Counted from the stretch's first letter, positions 36,523 to 45,197 are shown. The stretch is 64,000 nt of DNA from Pseudomonadota bacterium (GCA_020160955.1 JAIUOX010000001.1:1-64000), one strand, 5' to 3'. Notes: generated by a model not told the origin, from the letters alone. Made by a program: numbers and translations.

Positions 36523-38820
36523 TCAGGCGGCCTCGATGAAGCTGTCGAGGACCTTCTTCGGTCCCGCTTTCTCGAATTCGATGTCGAGCTTGTTGCCGTC
36601 GACGGCGACGATCCGGCCGTAGCCGAATTTCTGGTGGAAGACGCGCTGGCCGACGCTGAGGTCGGGCTTGTCGCCCTCGACCGCGCGGCGGTCGTCCAGC
36701 GTCTCGTCGCGCCAGCGGGTGCGGCCGCGGCCGCCGGCCACGCCCAGGCTCTCGTAGTCGAAGCCGCTGGCCTTGTCGCGCAGGCCGCCGTGGTGGCCGG
36801 CCGAGTAGGTGGCGTACAGCCCCGCGTCGCTGCTCTCGGCGAGGTTGCCGGTCGGCAGTTCGCGCAGGAAGCGCGACGGGATCGCGGCCTGCCACTGGTT
36901 GAAGACGCGGCGGTTGGCGGCGAACGACACGTAGGCGCGCTTGCGGGCGCGCGTGATGCCGACATAGGCCAGCCGGCGCTCTTCCTCGAGCCCGGCGACG
37001 CCCTTGTCGTCGAGCGCGCGCTGGTTGGGGAACAGGCCTTCCTCCCAGCCCGGCAGGAACACCGTGTCGAACTCCAGCCCCTTGGCGGCATGCAGGGTCA
37101 TGACGCTGACCATGTCGCTGCCGGCCTTCTCGGCCATGTCGGTGAGCAGCGCGACGTGCTCGAGGAACGCCGGCAGGCTGTCGAACTCCTGCAGCGCGTT
37201 GGTCAGTTCCTTGAGGTTCTCGAGCCGTCCCTCGGCCTCGGGCGAGCGGTCGGCGCGCAGCATGTCGGTGTATCCCGACTCGTCGAGCATGGTCTCGACC
37301 ACCTCGACGTGGCTCATGCCCTCCAGCATGCCGCGCCAGCGGTCGAAGTTCTGCACGAGGTCGCCCAGCGCCTTGCGCTGGCGGCCCTTCATCTCGTCGG
37401 TCTCGAGCGCGCGCCGGGTCGCCTCGAACAGCGACACCTTCTGGGTGCGCTGGATCAGCCGTAGCGTGCGCAGCGCCGATTCGCCCAGCCCGCGGCGCGG
37501 CGTGTTGTAGATGCGCTCGAAGGCGAGGTCGTCGGCTGGCTGCACGGTGACGCGGCAGTAGGCCATGGCGTCGCGGATCTCGGCGCGCTCGTAGAAGCGC
37601 GGCCCGCCGATCACCCGGTAGGGCAGGCCCATGGTGATGAAGCGTTCCTCGAACTCGCGGGTCTGGAAGCCGGCGCGGACCAGGATGGCGATCTGGCTGA
37701 GCGGGTGGCGGTCGCGCTGCAGCGCCTCGATCTCCTCGCCGATCGTGCGGGCTTCCTCGTCGCCGTCCCACACGCCGCGCACCGAGATGCGCTCGCCGTC
37801 CTTGAGATCCGTCCACAGGGTTTTCCCCAGCCTTCCCTCGTTGTGCGAGATCAGGTGCGAGGCGGCGGCCAGGATGTGCGGCGTCGAGCGGTAGTTGCGC
37901 TCCAGCCGGACGATGGTGGCGCCGGGGAAGTCCTTCTCGAAGCGCAGGATGTTGCCGACCTCGGCACCGCGCCAGCCGTAGATCGACTGGTCGTCGTCGC
38001 CGACGCAGCAGACGTCGGGCGTGCCCTGGGCCAGCAGGCGCAGCCACAGGTATTGGGCGACGTTGGTGTCCTGGTACTCGTCGACCAGGATGTGGCGGAA
38101 GCGGCGGTGGTAGTCGGCCAGCACGTCGGGATGCTTCTGCCACAGCGTCACGCAGTGCATCACGAGGTCGCCGAAGTCGACGGCGTTCACCTCGGCCAGC
38201 CGCTCCTGGTACTGGCGGTAGATGTCGGCCGCCTTGCCGCCGGCGAAGTCGCCGGCCTCGTCGCGCCCGACCTTGTCGGGCGGCAGGGCGCGGTCCTTCC
38301 AGCGCTGGATGATGCCGGACAGGATGCGGGCCGGCCATTTCTTGTCGTCGATGCCCTCGGCCTGCAGCAGCTGCTTGATCAGCCGCACCTGGTCGTCGGT
38401 GTCGAGGATCGTGAAGTTGCTCTTCAGCCCGACCAGTTCGGCGTGGCGGCGCAGCACCCGCACGCCGATCGCGTGGAAGGTGCCCAGCCACATGCCGTCG
38501 GCGGCGCCGCCGATCAGGCTGGCGACGCGGTCGAGCATCTCGCGCGCCGCCTTGTTGGTGAAGGTGACGGCCAGGATCTGCGACGGCCGGGCCCGGCCGG
38601 TGATCAGCAGGTGGGCGATCCGGGTGGTCAGGACGCGCGTCTTGCCGGTGCCGGCGCCGGCCAGCACCAGCAACGGCCCGGACTCGTGCACCACCGCCTG
38701 GCGCTGCTCGTCGTTCAGCCCCTCGAGGTGGGCATTGGACACGACGGGGCGACGGCCGGGGGGCGGCTCGATCGGGGCGGGTTCGTCCGTGATTTCGAAC
38801 GGGTCGGCGGGGGGCGCCAT
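36523..38820 (-). CDS. uvrD: ATP-dependent DNA helicase UvrD/PcrA
   Basis: The 765-aa superfamily 1A helicase unwinds DNA 3'-5' in excision and mismatch repair. Motif I AGAGTGKTRVLTTRIAHLL is at about residues 54-60, then TFTNKAAREM, the DEYQDTN motif II, GDDDQSIYGWRGA motif III, NYRS, VMTLHAAKGLEFDTVFLPG (motif V) and ITRARKRAYVS (motif VI). The C-terminal part (about 700-765) has the PcrA-like basic beta domain GQRVFHQKFGYGRIVAVDGNKLDIEFE. A proline-rich N-terminal extension of about 30 residues precedes the helicase core. Confidence 0.94.
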   Translation of the reverse strand: MAPPADPFEITDEPAPIEPPPGRRPVVSNAHLEGLNDEQRQAVVHESGPLLVLAGAGTGKTRVLTTRIAHLLITGRARPSQILAVTFTNKAAREMLDRVASLIGGAADGMWLGTFHAIGVRVLRRHAELVGLKSNFTILDTDDQVRLIKQLLQAEGIDDKKWPARILSGIIQRWKDRALPPDKVGRDEAGDFAGGKAADIYRQYQERLAEVNAVDFGDLVMHCVTLWQKHPDVLADYHRRFRHILVDEYQDTNVAQYLWLRLLAQGTPDVCCVGDDDQSIYGWRGAEVGNILRFEKDFPGATIVRLERNYRSTPHILAAASHLISHNEGRLGKTLWTDLKDGERISVRGVWDGDEEARTIGEEIEALQRDRHPLSQIAILVRAGFQTREFEERFITMGLPYRVIGGPRFYERAEIRDAMAYCRVTVQPADDLAFERIYNTPRRGLGESALRTLRLIQRTQKVSLFEATRRALETDEMKGRQRKALGDLVQNFDRWRGMLEGMSHVEVVETMLDESGYTDMLRADRSPEAEGRLENLKELTNALQEFDSLPAFLEHVALLTDMAEKAGSDMVSVMTLHAAKGLEFDTVFLPGWEEGLFPNQRALDDKGVAGLEEERRLAYVGITRARKRAYVSFAANRRVFNQWQAAIPSRFLRELPTGNLAESSDAGLYATYSAGHHGGLRDKASGFDYESLGVAGGRGRTRWRDETLDDRRAVEGDKPDLSVGQRVFHQKFGYGRIVAVDGNKLDIEFEKAGPKKVLDSFIEAA

Positions 38821-38931
38821 GCAGGGTCATATAGCAATCACCGGCGGCTGCGCCTACATTCGAGGGCCGGGATAGACGGTGGCGGGATCGCCGCGGGTCG
38901 GGACCGGAGCGGTTCGCGTTGGAGGGTGCCG

Positions 38932-39957
38932 ATGGCCCGAGGGTTGAACGGTTCGGCAAACGGCTCGGGCGGTCACGGTCCGGAGGACGGGCGCGAGCCG
39001 GTCGAGGCCCGGCTGCCGGGCGGCTCCAGCGTGCCGCCGGCCGTCGCCGCGGCGCTGCCCGCCGTGGTCGGGGTCCGCACCACCGTGCCGAAGGACCGCC
39101 GTTCCGCCCAGACCCTGGGCACCGAGCGCGAGGGCCATGGCGCCCTGATCGACAACGACGGGCTGGTCCTGACCATCGGCTACCTGATCATGGAGGCCGA
39201 CACGGTCACGGTGACCGACATCGACGGCATCGACCGGCCGGCCGAGATCGTCGGCTACGACTACGAGAGCGGCTTCGGGCTGGTCCGCACGGCGCGGCCG
39301 ATCCGCATGAAGCCGCTGGTGTTCGGCGATTCCGACGACCTCGAACTGCGCAGCGAGGCCTGGGTGGCCGGGCTGGGCGGCGAGAAGGCGGCGCTGAAGG
39401 TCAAGGTCGCCGGCCGGCGCGAGTTCGCCGGCTACTGGGAGTACCTGCTCGACAACGCGATCTTCACCGTGCCGGCCTACCCGCTGTGGGGCGGCTCGGC
39501 GCTGATCGGGCTGGACGGCTCGCTGCTCGGCATCGGCTCGCTGCTGGTCCAGGAGGCGCTGGGTCCCGGCGCGCCGGCCTTCCCGGGCAACATGTACGTG
39601 CCGATCAACCGGCTGAAGCCGATCTTCTCCGAGCTGCTGGCCTTCGGGAAGCTGTCGAGCCCGGCGCGGCCGTGGCTCGGCCTCTACACCGTCGAGCACA
39701 TGGGCCAGCTGGTGATCGGCGGCGTCTCGGAGGGTGGCCCGGCCGACCGCGCCGGCCTGCAGCGCAACGACATCCTGCACGCGCTGAACGGCGAGGCGCT
39801 GGACGACGTCGCCGACTTCTACCGCAAGCTCTGGGCGAGCGGTCCGGCCGGGACGGCCGTGACCCTCCACATGGAGCGCGACAACGACACCTTCGACGTG
39901 ACGGTTCGCACCGGCGACCGTTCGCGCTATCTGGGTACCGGCACCAGCGCGAGCTGA
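38932..39957 (+). CDS. HtrA/DegP-like protein with PDZ domain, catalytic triad lost
   Basis: The ATG at 38932 follows GGAGGG. The 341-aa product has an HtrA-like trypsin fold: GHGALIDNDGLVLTIGYLI corresponds to GSGFII-DGYILTNNHVV of active enzymes, but the histidine position is Tyr84; the aspartate region (Asp110 in GYDYESGFGLVRT) is kept; the serine region reads PLWGGSALIG instead of GNSGGPL, with Trp186 where the nucleophile should be. A PDZ domain follows (about residues 240-330, GGVSEGGPADRAGLQRNDILHALNG). There is no clear signal peptide. It may be a scaffold or peptide-binding protein. It is followed by the MBL gene in the same orientation. Confidence 0.8.
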   Translation: MARGLNGSANGSGGHGPEDGREPVEARLPGGSSVPPAVAAALPAVVGVRTTVPKDRRSAQTLGTEREGHGALIDNDGLVLTIGYLIMEADTVTVTDIDGIDRPAEIVGYDYESGFGLVRTARPIRMKPLVFGDSDDLELRSEAWVAGLGGEKAALKVKVAGRREFAGYWEYLLDNAIFTVPAYPLWGGSALIGLDGSLLGIGSLLVQEALGPGAPAFPGNMYVPINRLKPIFSELLAFGKLSSPARPWLGLYTVEHMGQLVIGGVSEGGPADRAGLQRNDILHALNGEALDDVADFYRKLWASGPAGTAVTLHMERDNDTFDVTVRTGDRSRYLGTGTSAS

Positions 39958-39996
39958 GCCGGACGGACGAACAAGCAAGACACGGGAGACGCGGAC

Positions 39997-40950
39997 ATGG
40001 CCAGGGCATTCGCCTCGCAGGCCGACATGGCGGAAAAGAAGATCACCTTCAGCCGACTGTCGGAGCACGCCTACGCCTTCACGGCGGAAGGCGACCCGAA
40101 CACCGGCATCGTCGTCGGCGACGACGCCGTGCTGGTGGTCGACGCGCAGGCGACGCCCAAGATGGCGCAGAAGGTGATCGCCCACATCCGCACCGTCACC
40201 GACAAGCCGATCAAGTACGTCGTGCTGTCGCACTACCACGCGGTGCGCGTGCTGGGCGCCTCGGGCTTCGAGCCGCAGCACATCATCTGCAGCGAGGCGA
40301 CGCGCGAGATGATCGTCGAGCGTGGCGCGCAGGACTACAAGTCCGAGCTGCAGCGCTTCCCGCGCCTGTTCGACGCCGCCGAGACGATCCCCGGCCTGAC
40401 CTGGCCGACCATCACCTTCAAGGACCGCATGTCGATCTGGCTGGGCAAGCTGCAGGTCGACATCATCCATGCCGGCCGCGGCCACACCAAGGGCGACACC
40501 ATCGTCTGGCTGCCCGAGGAGCGCACGCTGTTCAGCGGCGACCTCGTCGAGTACGGCGCGACGCCCTATGCCGGCGACGCCCACTACAAGGACTGGCCCG
40601 AGACGCTGCAGAAGCTGCGTGACCTGCACCCGCTGGCGCTGGTGCCGGGTCGCGGCGACGCGCTGATGGGCGAGGGCGCGGTCGAGGAAGGCATCGCCGG
40701 CACGCAGTCGTTCCTGGCCGACCTCTACGCCGCGGTGTCGAAGGCGGCTGAGGGCGGCGCCTCGCTCAAGCAGGCCTACGACGCGGCGATGACCGCAATG
40801 CAGCCGCGCTATGGCAACTGGGTGATCTTCGAGCACTGCATGCCTTTCGACGTCAGCCGCGCCTATGACGAGGCCAAGGGCCTCGACCACCCGCGCATCT
40901 GGACCGCCGAGCGCGACATCGAGATGTGGTCGGCGCTGGAGAAGGGCTGA
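39997..40950 (+). CDS. MBL-fold hydrolase-like protein with altered metal motif
   Basis: The 317-aa product has a metallo-beta-lactamase fold: VLVVDAQATPKMA, then the metal loop VVLSHYHAVRVLGA (His79, His81), later GRGHTKGDTIVWLP and FSGDLVEYG. In the usual H-x-H-x-D-H motif the Asp and last His are here Val83 and Arg84, so one metal site should be missing or different; hydrolase activity is uncertain. GGGAGACG precedes the ATG. It lies 39 bases after the HtrA-like gene and may be co-transcribed with it and with the FAD monooxygenase that follows. Confidence 0.8.
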   Translation: MARAFASQADMAEKKITFSRLSEHAYAFTAEGDPNTGIVVGDDAVLVVDAQATPKMAQKVIAHIRTVTDKPIKYVVLSHYHAVRVLGASGFEPQHIICSEATREMIVERGAQDYKSELQRFPRLFDAAETIPGLTWPTITFKDRMSIWLGKLQVDIIHAGRGHTKGDTIVWLPEERTLFSGDLVEYGATPYAGDAHYKDWPETLQKLRDLHPLALVPGRGDALMGEGAVEEGIAGTQSFLADLYAAVSKAAEGGASLKQAYDAAMTAMQPRYGNWVIFEHCMPFDVSRAYDEAKGLDHPRIWTAERDIEMWSALEKG

Positions 40951-40981
40951 CCGGGTCGGCGCCGCCGTCTCCCATCGGGCC

Positions 40982-42568
40982 ATGAGCTCCTACACCTACC
41001 GGCACTATCCCTATCGCCGCCCGGCCGAGCTGGACGGCGCGGGGACGCGCCGGCCGGTCGTGATCGTCGGCGCCGGCATCGCCGGCCCGACCCTGGCGCT
41101 GGCGCTCGCCAAGCGCGGCGTGCCGTCGGTGCTGCTCGACGAGGACGACACGGTCAGCATCGGCAGCCGCTCGATCTGCCAGGCCAAGCACAGCCTCGAG
41201 GTATGGGACCGCCTCGGCGTCGCGGCGCCGATGGTCGAGAAGGGCATCACCTGGGAGGAGGGCGCGGTCTACCTGCACGACCAGCCGGTGTGGCGCTTCA
41301 ACCTGCAGCCCGAGCCGGGCCACAAGTTCCCGGCCTTCGTGAACCTGCAGCAGTATTACGTCGAGGAGTACCTGGTCGATCGCTGCCTCGCCGAGCCGGC
41401 GGTCGACCTGCGCTTCCGCCACAAGGTGGTGGGCGTCACCCCGCACGCCGACCACGTCGCGCTGTCGGTCGAGACGCCGGACGGCACCTACGGGCTGGAG
41501 GCCCAGTGGCTGGTCGCCTGCGACGGCGTGCGCAGCCCGGTGCGCCACGCGCTCGGCCTGCCGTTCGAGGGCGAGGTCTTCCACGACCAGTTCCTGATCG
41601 CCGACATCCGGCTGAAGGGCGACCTGCCGAAGGAACGGCGCTTCTGGTTCTACCCGCCGTTCCACCCGACCAACTCGGTGCTGCTGCACCGCCAGGCCGA
41701 CAACGTGCTGCGCGTCGACTTCCAGCTCGGCCGCGACGCCGATGCCGAGGCCGAGCGCCAGCCCGAGGCGATCGACCGGCGGCTGCGCATGATGTTCGGC
41801 CCCGACGCGCGCTGGGAGCACGAGTGGAGCAGCGTCTACACCTTCACCTGCCGCATGATGCGCCGCTTCGTCGAGGGCCGCGTGATCTTCGCGGGCGACT
41901 CCGCCCACGTCGTGTCGCCGTTCGGGGCGCGTGGCGGCAACGCCGCGGTGGCCGACGTCGACAACCTCGCCTGGAAGCTGGCGCTGGTGGTGGCGGGCGA
42001 GGCCGGCCCGGCGCTGCTCGACACCTACGACAGCGAGCGTCGCGCCGCGGCGCGCGAGAACATCCTGAACTCGACGCGCAGCACCGACTTCATCACCCCG
42101 AAGTTCCCGGCGGCGCGCGCCTTCCGCGACGCCGCACTCGACCTCGCCCGCGATTTCCCCTTTGCCCGTGCCCTGATCAACAGCGGCCGCCTGTCGGTGC
42201 CGACGCGCCAGCCGGACTCGCCGCTCGACACGCCGGACGGCGAAGCCGACTGGGGCCGCGCGCCGGGGCCGGGGCAGGCGATGCTCGATGCGCCGGTGGA
42301 CGGCGAGACCGGCTGGCTGATCGACCGCCTCGGGCCCGACTTCACGCTGCTGACCTTCGGGCTCGACGGCGTGCCGCCGCCCCTGCCGGCTCGCGTCACG
42401 CACGTCGGCCTGCCGCTCGAAGGCGTGGCGCGGCAGCGCTACGAGGCCCGCGCCGGGACCACCTACCTGCTGCGGCCCGACCGCTACGTCGCGGCGCGCT
42501 GGCGGACCTTCGATGCGGCCGCGATCGGCCGGGCGGTGGCCCGTGCCGCCGGCAAGGAGCTGTCATGA
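40982..42568 (+). CDS. FAD-dependent aromatic monooxygenase family protein
   Basis: The 528-aa protein resembles MhpA/PheA/TfdB-type hydroxylases that insert one oxygen into aromatic substrates using NAD(P)H and FAD. The Rossmann motif VIVGAGIAGPTLALAL is near residues 27-42, the DG motif is WLVACDGVRSPVRH, and the FAD/GD motif is FAGDSAHVVSPFGARGGNAAVADVDNLAWKL. A C-terminal thioredoxin-like part follows. The ATG at 40982 is 31 bases after the MBL stop. The next gene overlaps by 4 bases and encodes DUF2783, a frequent partner of this family. Confidence 0.88.
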   Translation: MSSYTYRHYPYRRPAELDGAGTRRPVVIVGAGIAGPTLALALAKRGVPSVLLDEDDTVSIGSRSICQAKHSLEVWDRLGVAAPMVEKGITWEEGAVYLHDQPVWRFNLQPEPGHKFPAFVNLQQYYVEEYLVDRCLAEPAVDLRFRHKVVGVTPHADHVALSVETPDGTYGLEAQWLVACDGVRSPVRHALGLPFEGEVFHDQFLIADIRLKGDLPKERRFWFYPPFHPTNSVLLHRQADNVLRVDFQLGRDADAEAERQPEAIDRRLRMMFGPDARWEHEWSSVYTFTCRMMRRFVEGRVIFAGDSAHVVSPFGARGGNAAVADVDNLAWKLALVVAGEAGPALLDTYDSERRAAARENILNSTRSTDFITPKFPAARAFRDAALDLARDFPFARALINSGRLSVPTRQPDSPLDTPDGEADWGRAPGPGQAMLDAPVDGETGWLIDRLGPDFTLLTFGLDGVPPPLPARVTHVGLPLEGVARQRYEARAGTTYLLRPDRYVAARWRTFDAAAIGRAVARAAGKELS

Positions 42569-42771
42569 ACGATCAGCCAAGCGGCGCGCTGCGCCGGACC
42601 CTGAACCTCGCGCGGCCCGACGAGGTCTACAACGCGATCGTCGACGCCCACAAAGGCCTCGACGACGCGGCCTGCCGCGACTTCGACGCCCGCCTGATCC
42701 TCTTGCTGGCCAACCATGTCGGCGACGAGGCGGTGATCCGCGAAGCGCTGCGCGAGGCGGCCCCGAAATGA
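42565..42771 (+). CDS. DUF2783 small protein
   Basis: The 68-aa product (MNDQPSGALRRTLNLARP then DEVYNAIVDAHKGLDDA) matches the DUF2783 pattern of a short helical protein ending in LLLANHVGDEAVIREAL. Its ATG overlaps the monooxygenase stop (ATGA), and it ends overlapping the GNAT gene. Translational coupling suggests it assists the monooxygenase, but the family has no assigned function. Confidence 0.78.
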   Translation: MNDQPSGALRRTLNLARPDEVYNAIVDAHKGLDDAACRDFDARLILLLANHVGDEAVIREALREAAPK

Positions 42772-43244
42772 CCGTCACCGTCCGTCCCGCGACCGTCGCC
42801 GATGCCGGCCTGCTGCATCGCTTCTCGAAGGACCTCGCGCGCTTCGAGGACGAGCCCGACGCGGTCAAGGCGACGCCCGAGAGCCTAGCGCGCGACGGCT
42901 TCGGGCCCGACCCGAAGTTCGCCGCCCTGATCGCCGAGCGCGGCGGCCAGCCGGTCGGCTTCGCGCTCTACACCTTCAACTACTCGGTCTGGACCGGCGC
43001 GCGCGGCATCTTCGTCGAGGACATCTGGGTGGAGCCCGGGGCGCGGCGCGGCGGCGTCGCCCGCGCGCTGATGCGCGCGCTGGCGCAGGCGTGCGCCGCG
43101 AACGGCTGGCGCCGCATCGACCTCAACGTGCTCGACTGGAACCCGGCCCGCGGCTTCTACGAACGCCTCGGCTTCCGCTGGCAACGCACCTGGCTCGCCT
43201 ATCGCCTCCAGGGCGAGGCGCTGGAGCAGTTGGCGAGGCAATGA
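42768..43244 (+). CDS. GNAT family N-acetyltransferase
   Basis: The 158-aa protein has the GNAT fold: VRPATVADAGLL at the start, FVEDIWVEPGARRGGVARALMRAL with the acetyl-CoA loop (R/Q-x-x-G-x-G/A variant RRGGVA), and the final helix WNPARGFYERLGFR. It resembles diamine or amino-acid acetyltransferases. It overlaps the DUF2783 gene by 4 bases, and its TGA begins the long repeat hairpin at 43244. Confidence 0.88.
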   Translation: MTVTVRPATVADAGLLHRFSKDLARFEDEPDAVKATPESLARDGFGPDPKFAALIAERGGQPVGFALYTFNYSVWTGARGIFVEDIWVEPGARRGGVARALMRALAQACAANGWRRIDLNVLDWNPARGFYERLGFRWQRTWLAYRLQGEALEQLARQ

Positions 43245-43310
43245 AAGGTCCCTCGCTGCGCTCGGGATGACAAGAAAAGGCTGTCATCCCGAGCGCAGCG
43301 AGGGACCTTT
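43244..43310. repeat. Perfect inverted pair of the dispersed 28-bp repeat
   Basis: Arms 43244-43271 and 43283-43310 are exact 28-bp inverted copies (core GGTCCCTCGCTGCGCTCGGG) around an 11-base loop. It lies between the GNAT stop and the convergent thioesterase stop; transcribed, it would make a very stable hairpin and may end both transcripts. Confidence 0.85.
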
Positions 43311-43319
43311 CCTCTTCGT

Positions 43320-43835
43320 CTACTTCTTCCCCAACCCCATCACCCGCCCGACCTTGGCCGGCTTCGGCAGCGCGGCGTGGAGCGGCCACAGGATGTCGAG
43401 CCGCTCCTGCACCGGCTTGGGGTACGGCGCCGAGCGGCGGGTCGCGTAGTCGATGTTCATCACGATCACCTCGTTGGTCGCGGCGAGGTAACCCTGATCG
43501 GCGTGGAACATCTCGTGGTAGAGGTGCACGCGCTTGGCGTCGCGCGCCACCAGCTGCGTCGTGAAGCGCAGCGGCGCGCCCTCGCGCAGCTCGCGGTCGT
43601 AGGTGACGTGGGTCTCCAGCACGAAGGTCATGCCGAGCTTGCCGTCGACGTAGCGGCGGCCCAGCCCGATGTTGCGCATGAAGGCGCCCGACGCCTGGTC
43701 GAAGGCGGTGACGTAGAAGGCGACGTTCATGTGGCCGTTCCAGTCGACCCATTCCTTCAGCACGGTCGAGCGGTGGGTGTCGAGCGGCGCGGTGGTCACC
43801 AGCTCGGGCAGTTCGTAGGGCAGCGACGCCAGCAT
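43320..43835 (-). CDS. Hotdog-fold thioesterase, copy 1
   Basis: The 171-aa protein has the 4HBT signature EWVDWNGHMNVAFYVTAFDQA (residues about 28-48) followed by the hotdog strands VLETHVTYDRELREGAPLRFTTQLV. The family hydrolyses acyl-CoA thioesters; related enzymes act on betainyl-CoA or short acyl-CoAs. It is similar through its length to the neighbour at 43839-44354, three bases upstream, so the pair arose by tandem duplication. The substrate is unknown. Confidence 0.85.
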   Translation of the reverse strand: MLASLPYELPELVTTAPLDTHRSTVLKEWVDWNGHMNVAFYVTAFDQASGAFMRNIGLGRRYVDGKLGMTFVLETHVTYDRELREGAPLRFTTQLVARDAKRVHLYHEMFHADQGYLAATNEVIVMNIDYATRRSAPYPKPVQERLDILWPLHAALPKPAKVGRVMGLGKK

Positions 43836-43838
43836 GGA

Positions 43839-44354
43839 CTACTTCTTCCTCTTGATGCCGATCAGCCGGCCGGCCTGCGGCGGCACCGGCAGCGCCTTGT
43901 GCGCCGCCGCCATCTGCTCGATGCGCGCCATCGCCCAGTCCGGCCACGGCGCGGCGCGGCGCGTCTCGTAGTCGATGTTCATCAGCATCAGCTCGTTGGT
44001 CGCCGCGAGGTACCCCTCGGTGGCGTGGTACATGCAGTGGATGTAGTGCAGGCGCTTGGCGTCGTGGTCGAGGATCTGCGTCGTGATGCGCAGCGGGTCG
44101 CCCTCCTTGACCTCGCGGTCGTAGGTGACGTGCGCCTCGAGCACGAAGGTCATGCCGATCCGCTCGCGCGTGTACTCCCAGCCGCAGCCGAATTGCTGGC
44201 ACAACGTGTCGGTCGCCTTGTCGAAGGCCACGACGTAGTAGCCGACGTTCATGTGGCCGTTCCAGTCGATCCACTCGGGCAGCACCGTGGCGCGGTGCAG
44301 GTCGAGCGGTGCCGCCGGATCGAGTTCGATCATGGGGTAGGGAGGTAATTTCAT
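43839..44354 (-). CDS. Hotdog-fold thioesterase, copy 2
   Basis: The ATG at 44354 gives 171 aa starting MKLPPYP; the frame extends further but without similarity. EWIDWNGHMNVGYYVVAFDKA and VLEAHVTYDREVKEGDPLRITTQIL align with the paralogue downstream; both end in a basic tail (GIKRKK/GLGKK). The conserved Asp-Trp-Asn-Gly-His motif suggests an active thioesterase. It is divergent from the SDR gene, with starts 70 bases apart. Confidence 0.85.
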   Translation of the reverse strand: MKLPPYPMIELDPAAPLDLHRATVLPEWIDWNGHMNVGYYVVAFDKATDTLCQQFGCGWEYTRERIGMTFVLEAHVTYDREVKEGDPLRITTQILDHDAKRLHYIHCMYHATEGYLAATNELMLMNIDYETRRAAPWPDWAMARIEQMAAAHKALPVPPQAGRLIGIKRKK

Positions 44355-44424
44355 GCGGCGGGACCGTAGCGAAGCCGACCGCCGCATCGCAAGTTCTCCC
44401 GACAACGACGCTGCGAGGAGCGAG

Positions 44425-45168
44425 ATGGCGAAGAAGACGAAGGCGGTCGTGCTGGGCGTGGGCGCCGAGCAGGGCCTGGGGGCCGCGGCCAGCCGCCGCT
44501 TCGCGAAAGAGGGCTACCACGTGCTGGTGGCCGGCCGGACACCGGCCAAGATCGAGGCGGTGGCGGCGGCGATCCGTGCCGCCGGCGGATCGGCCAGCGC
44601 CGTGGCGGTCGACGGCACGAAGGAAGCCGAGGTGATCGCCCTGTGGGACCGCGCCATGGCCGACGATGCCGAGGGCGCGCCGGCCGACCTCGCGGTGTTC
44701 AACATGGGCAACAACGCCGCCGTCGATATCCGCGAGATGACCGCGCAGCACTTCGAGGACTCGTGGCGGGTCGGCTGCTTCGCCGGCTTCCTGTTCGGCC
44801 GCGAGGCGGTGCGCCGGCTGGCGCCGCTCGGCCGCGGCACGGTGATCTTCACCGGCGCCTCGGGCTCGCTGCGCGGCCGGCCGCGCTTCGCCGCCTTCAA
44901 CGCCACCAAGGGCGGCCTGCGCCTGCTGGTCCAGTCGCTGGCCCGCGAGTTCGGGCCGCAGGGCCTGCACATCGCGCACGCCATCATCGACGGCGGCATC
45001 GACGGCGCGCGGCTGCTGAGCCGCATGCCCGACCGCAAGGACAAGGCCGGCCCCGACGGGTTGCTCGACATCGAGGCGATCGCCGACAGCTACTGGCACC
45101 TGCACCGCCAGCACCGCAGCGCGTGGACGCACGAACTCGACCTGCGGCCGTACAAGGAGCCGTTCTAG
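44425..45168 (+). CDS. Short-chain dehydrogenase/reductase with Phe for catalytic Tyr
   Basis: The ATG at 44425 follows GAGGAG; 247 aa. The nucleotide-binding motif is GVGAEQGLG (residues 11-19), the NNAA-type motif is FNMGNNAAVD, and the catalytic serine is Ser146 in TGASGS. The Y-x-x-x-K position reads Phe158-x-x-x-Lys162 (FNATK), so the proton-donating tyrosine is missing. It is therefore a member of the SDR family whose dehydrogenase activity is uncertain. It lies opposite the thioesterase pair. Confidence 0.85.
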   Translation: MAKKTKAVVLGVGAEQGLGAAASRRFAKEGYHVLVAGRTPAKIEAVAAAIRAAGGSASAVAVDGTKEAEVIALWDRAMADDAEGAPADLAVFNMGNNAAVDIREMTAQHFEDSWRVGCFAGFLFGREAVRRLAPLGRGTVIFTGASGSLRGRPRFAAFNATKGGLRLLVQSLAREFGPQGLHIAHAIIDGGIDGARLLSRMPDRKDKAGPDGLLDIEAIADSYWHLHRQHRSAWTHELDLRPYKEPF

Positions 45169-45181
45169 AAATCCGGAGCGG

Positions 45182-45197
45182 TGTGGCAATCGCCACA
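45182..45197. promoter_or_regulatory. CRP/FNR-like dyad upstream of the trypsin-like protease
   Basis: TGTGGCAATCGCCACA is a perfect 16-bp dyad with the TGTGA-N6-TCACA geometry but G/C at the inner positions. It lies 66 bases before the protease ATG at 45264. Confidence 0.35.
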
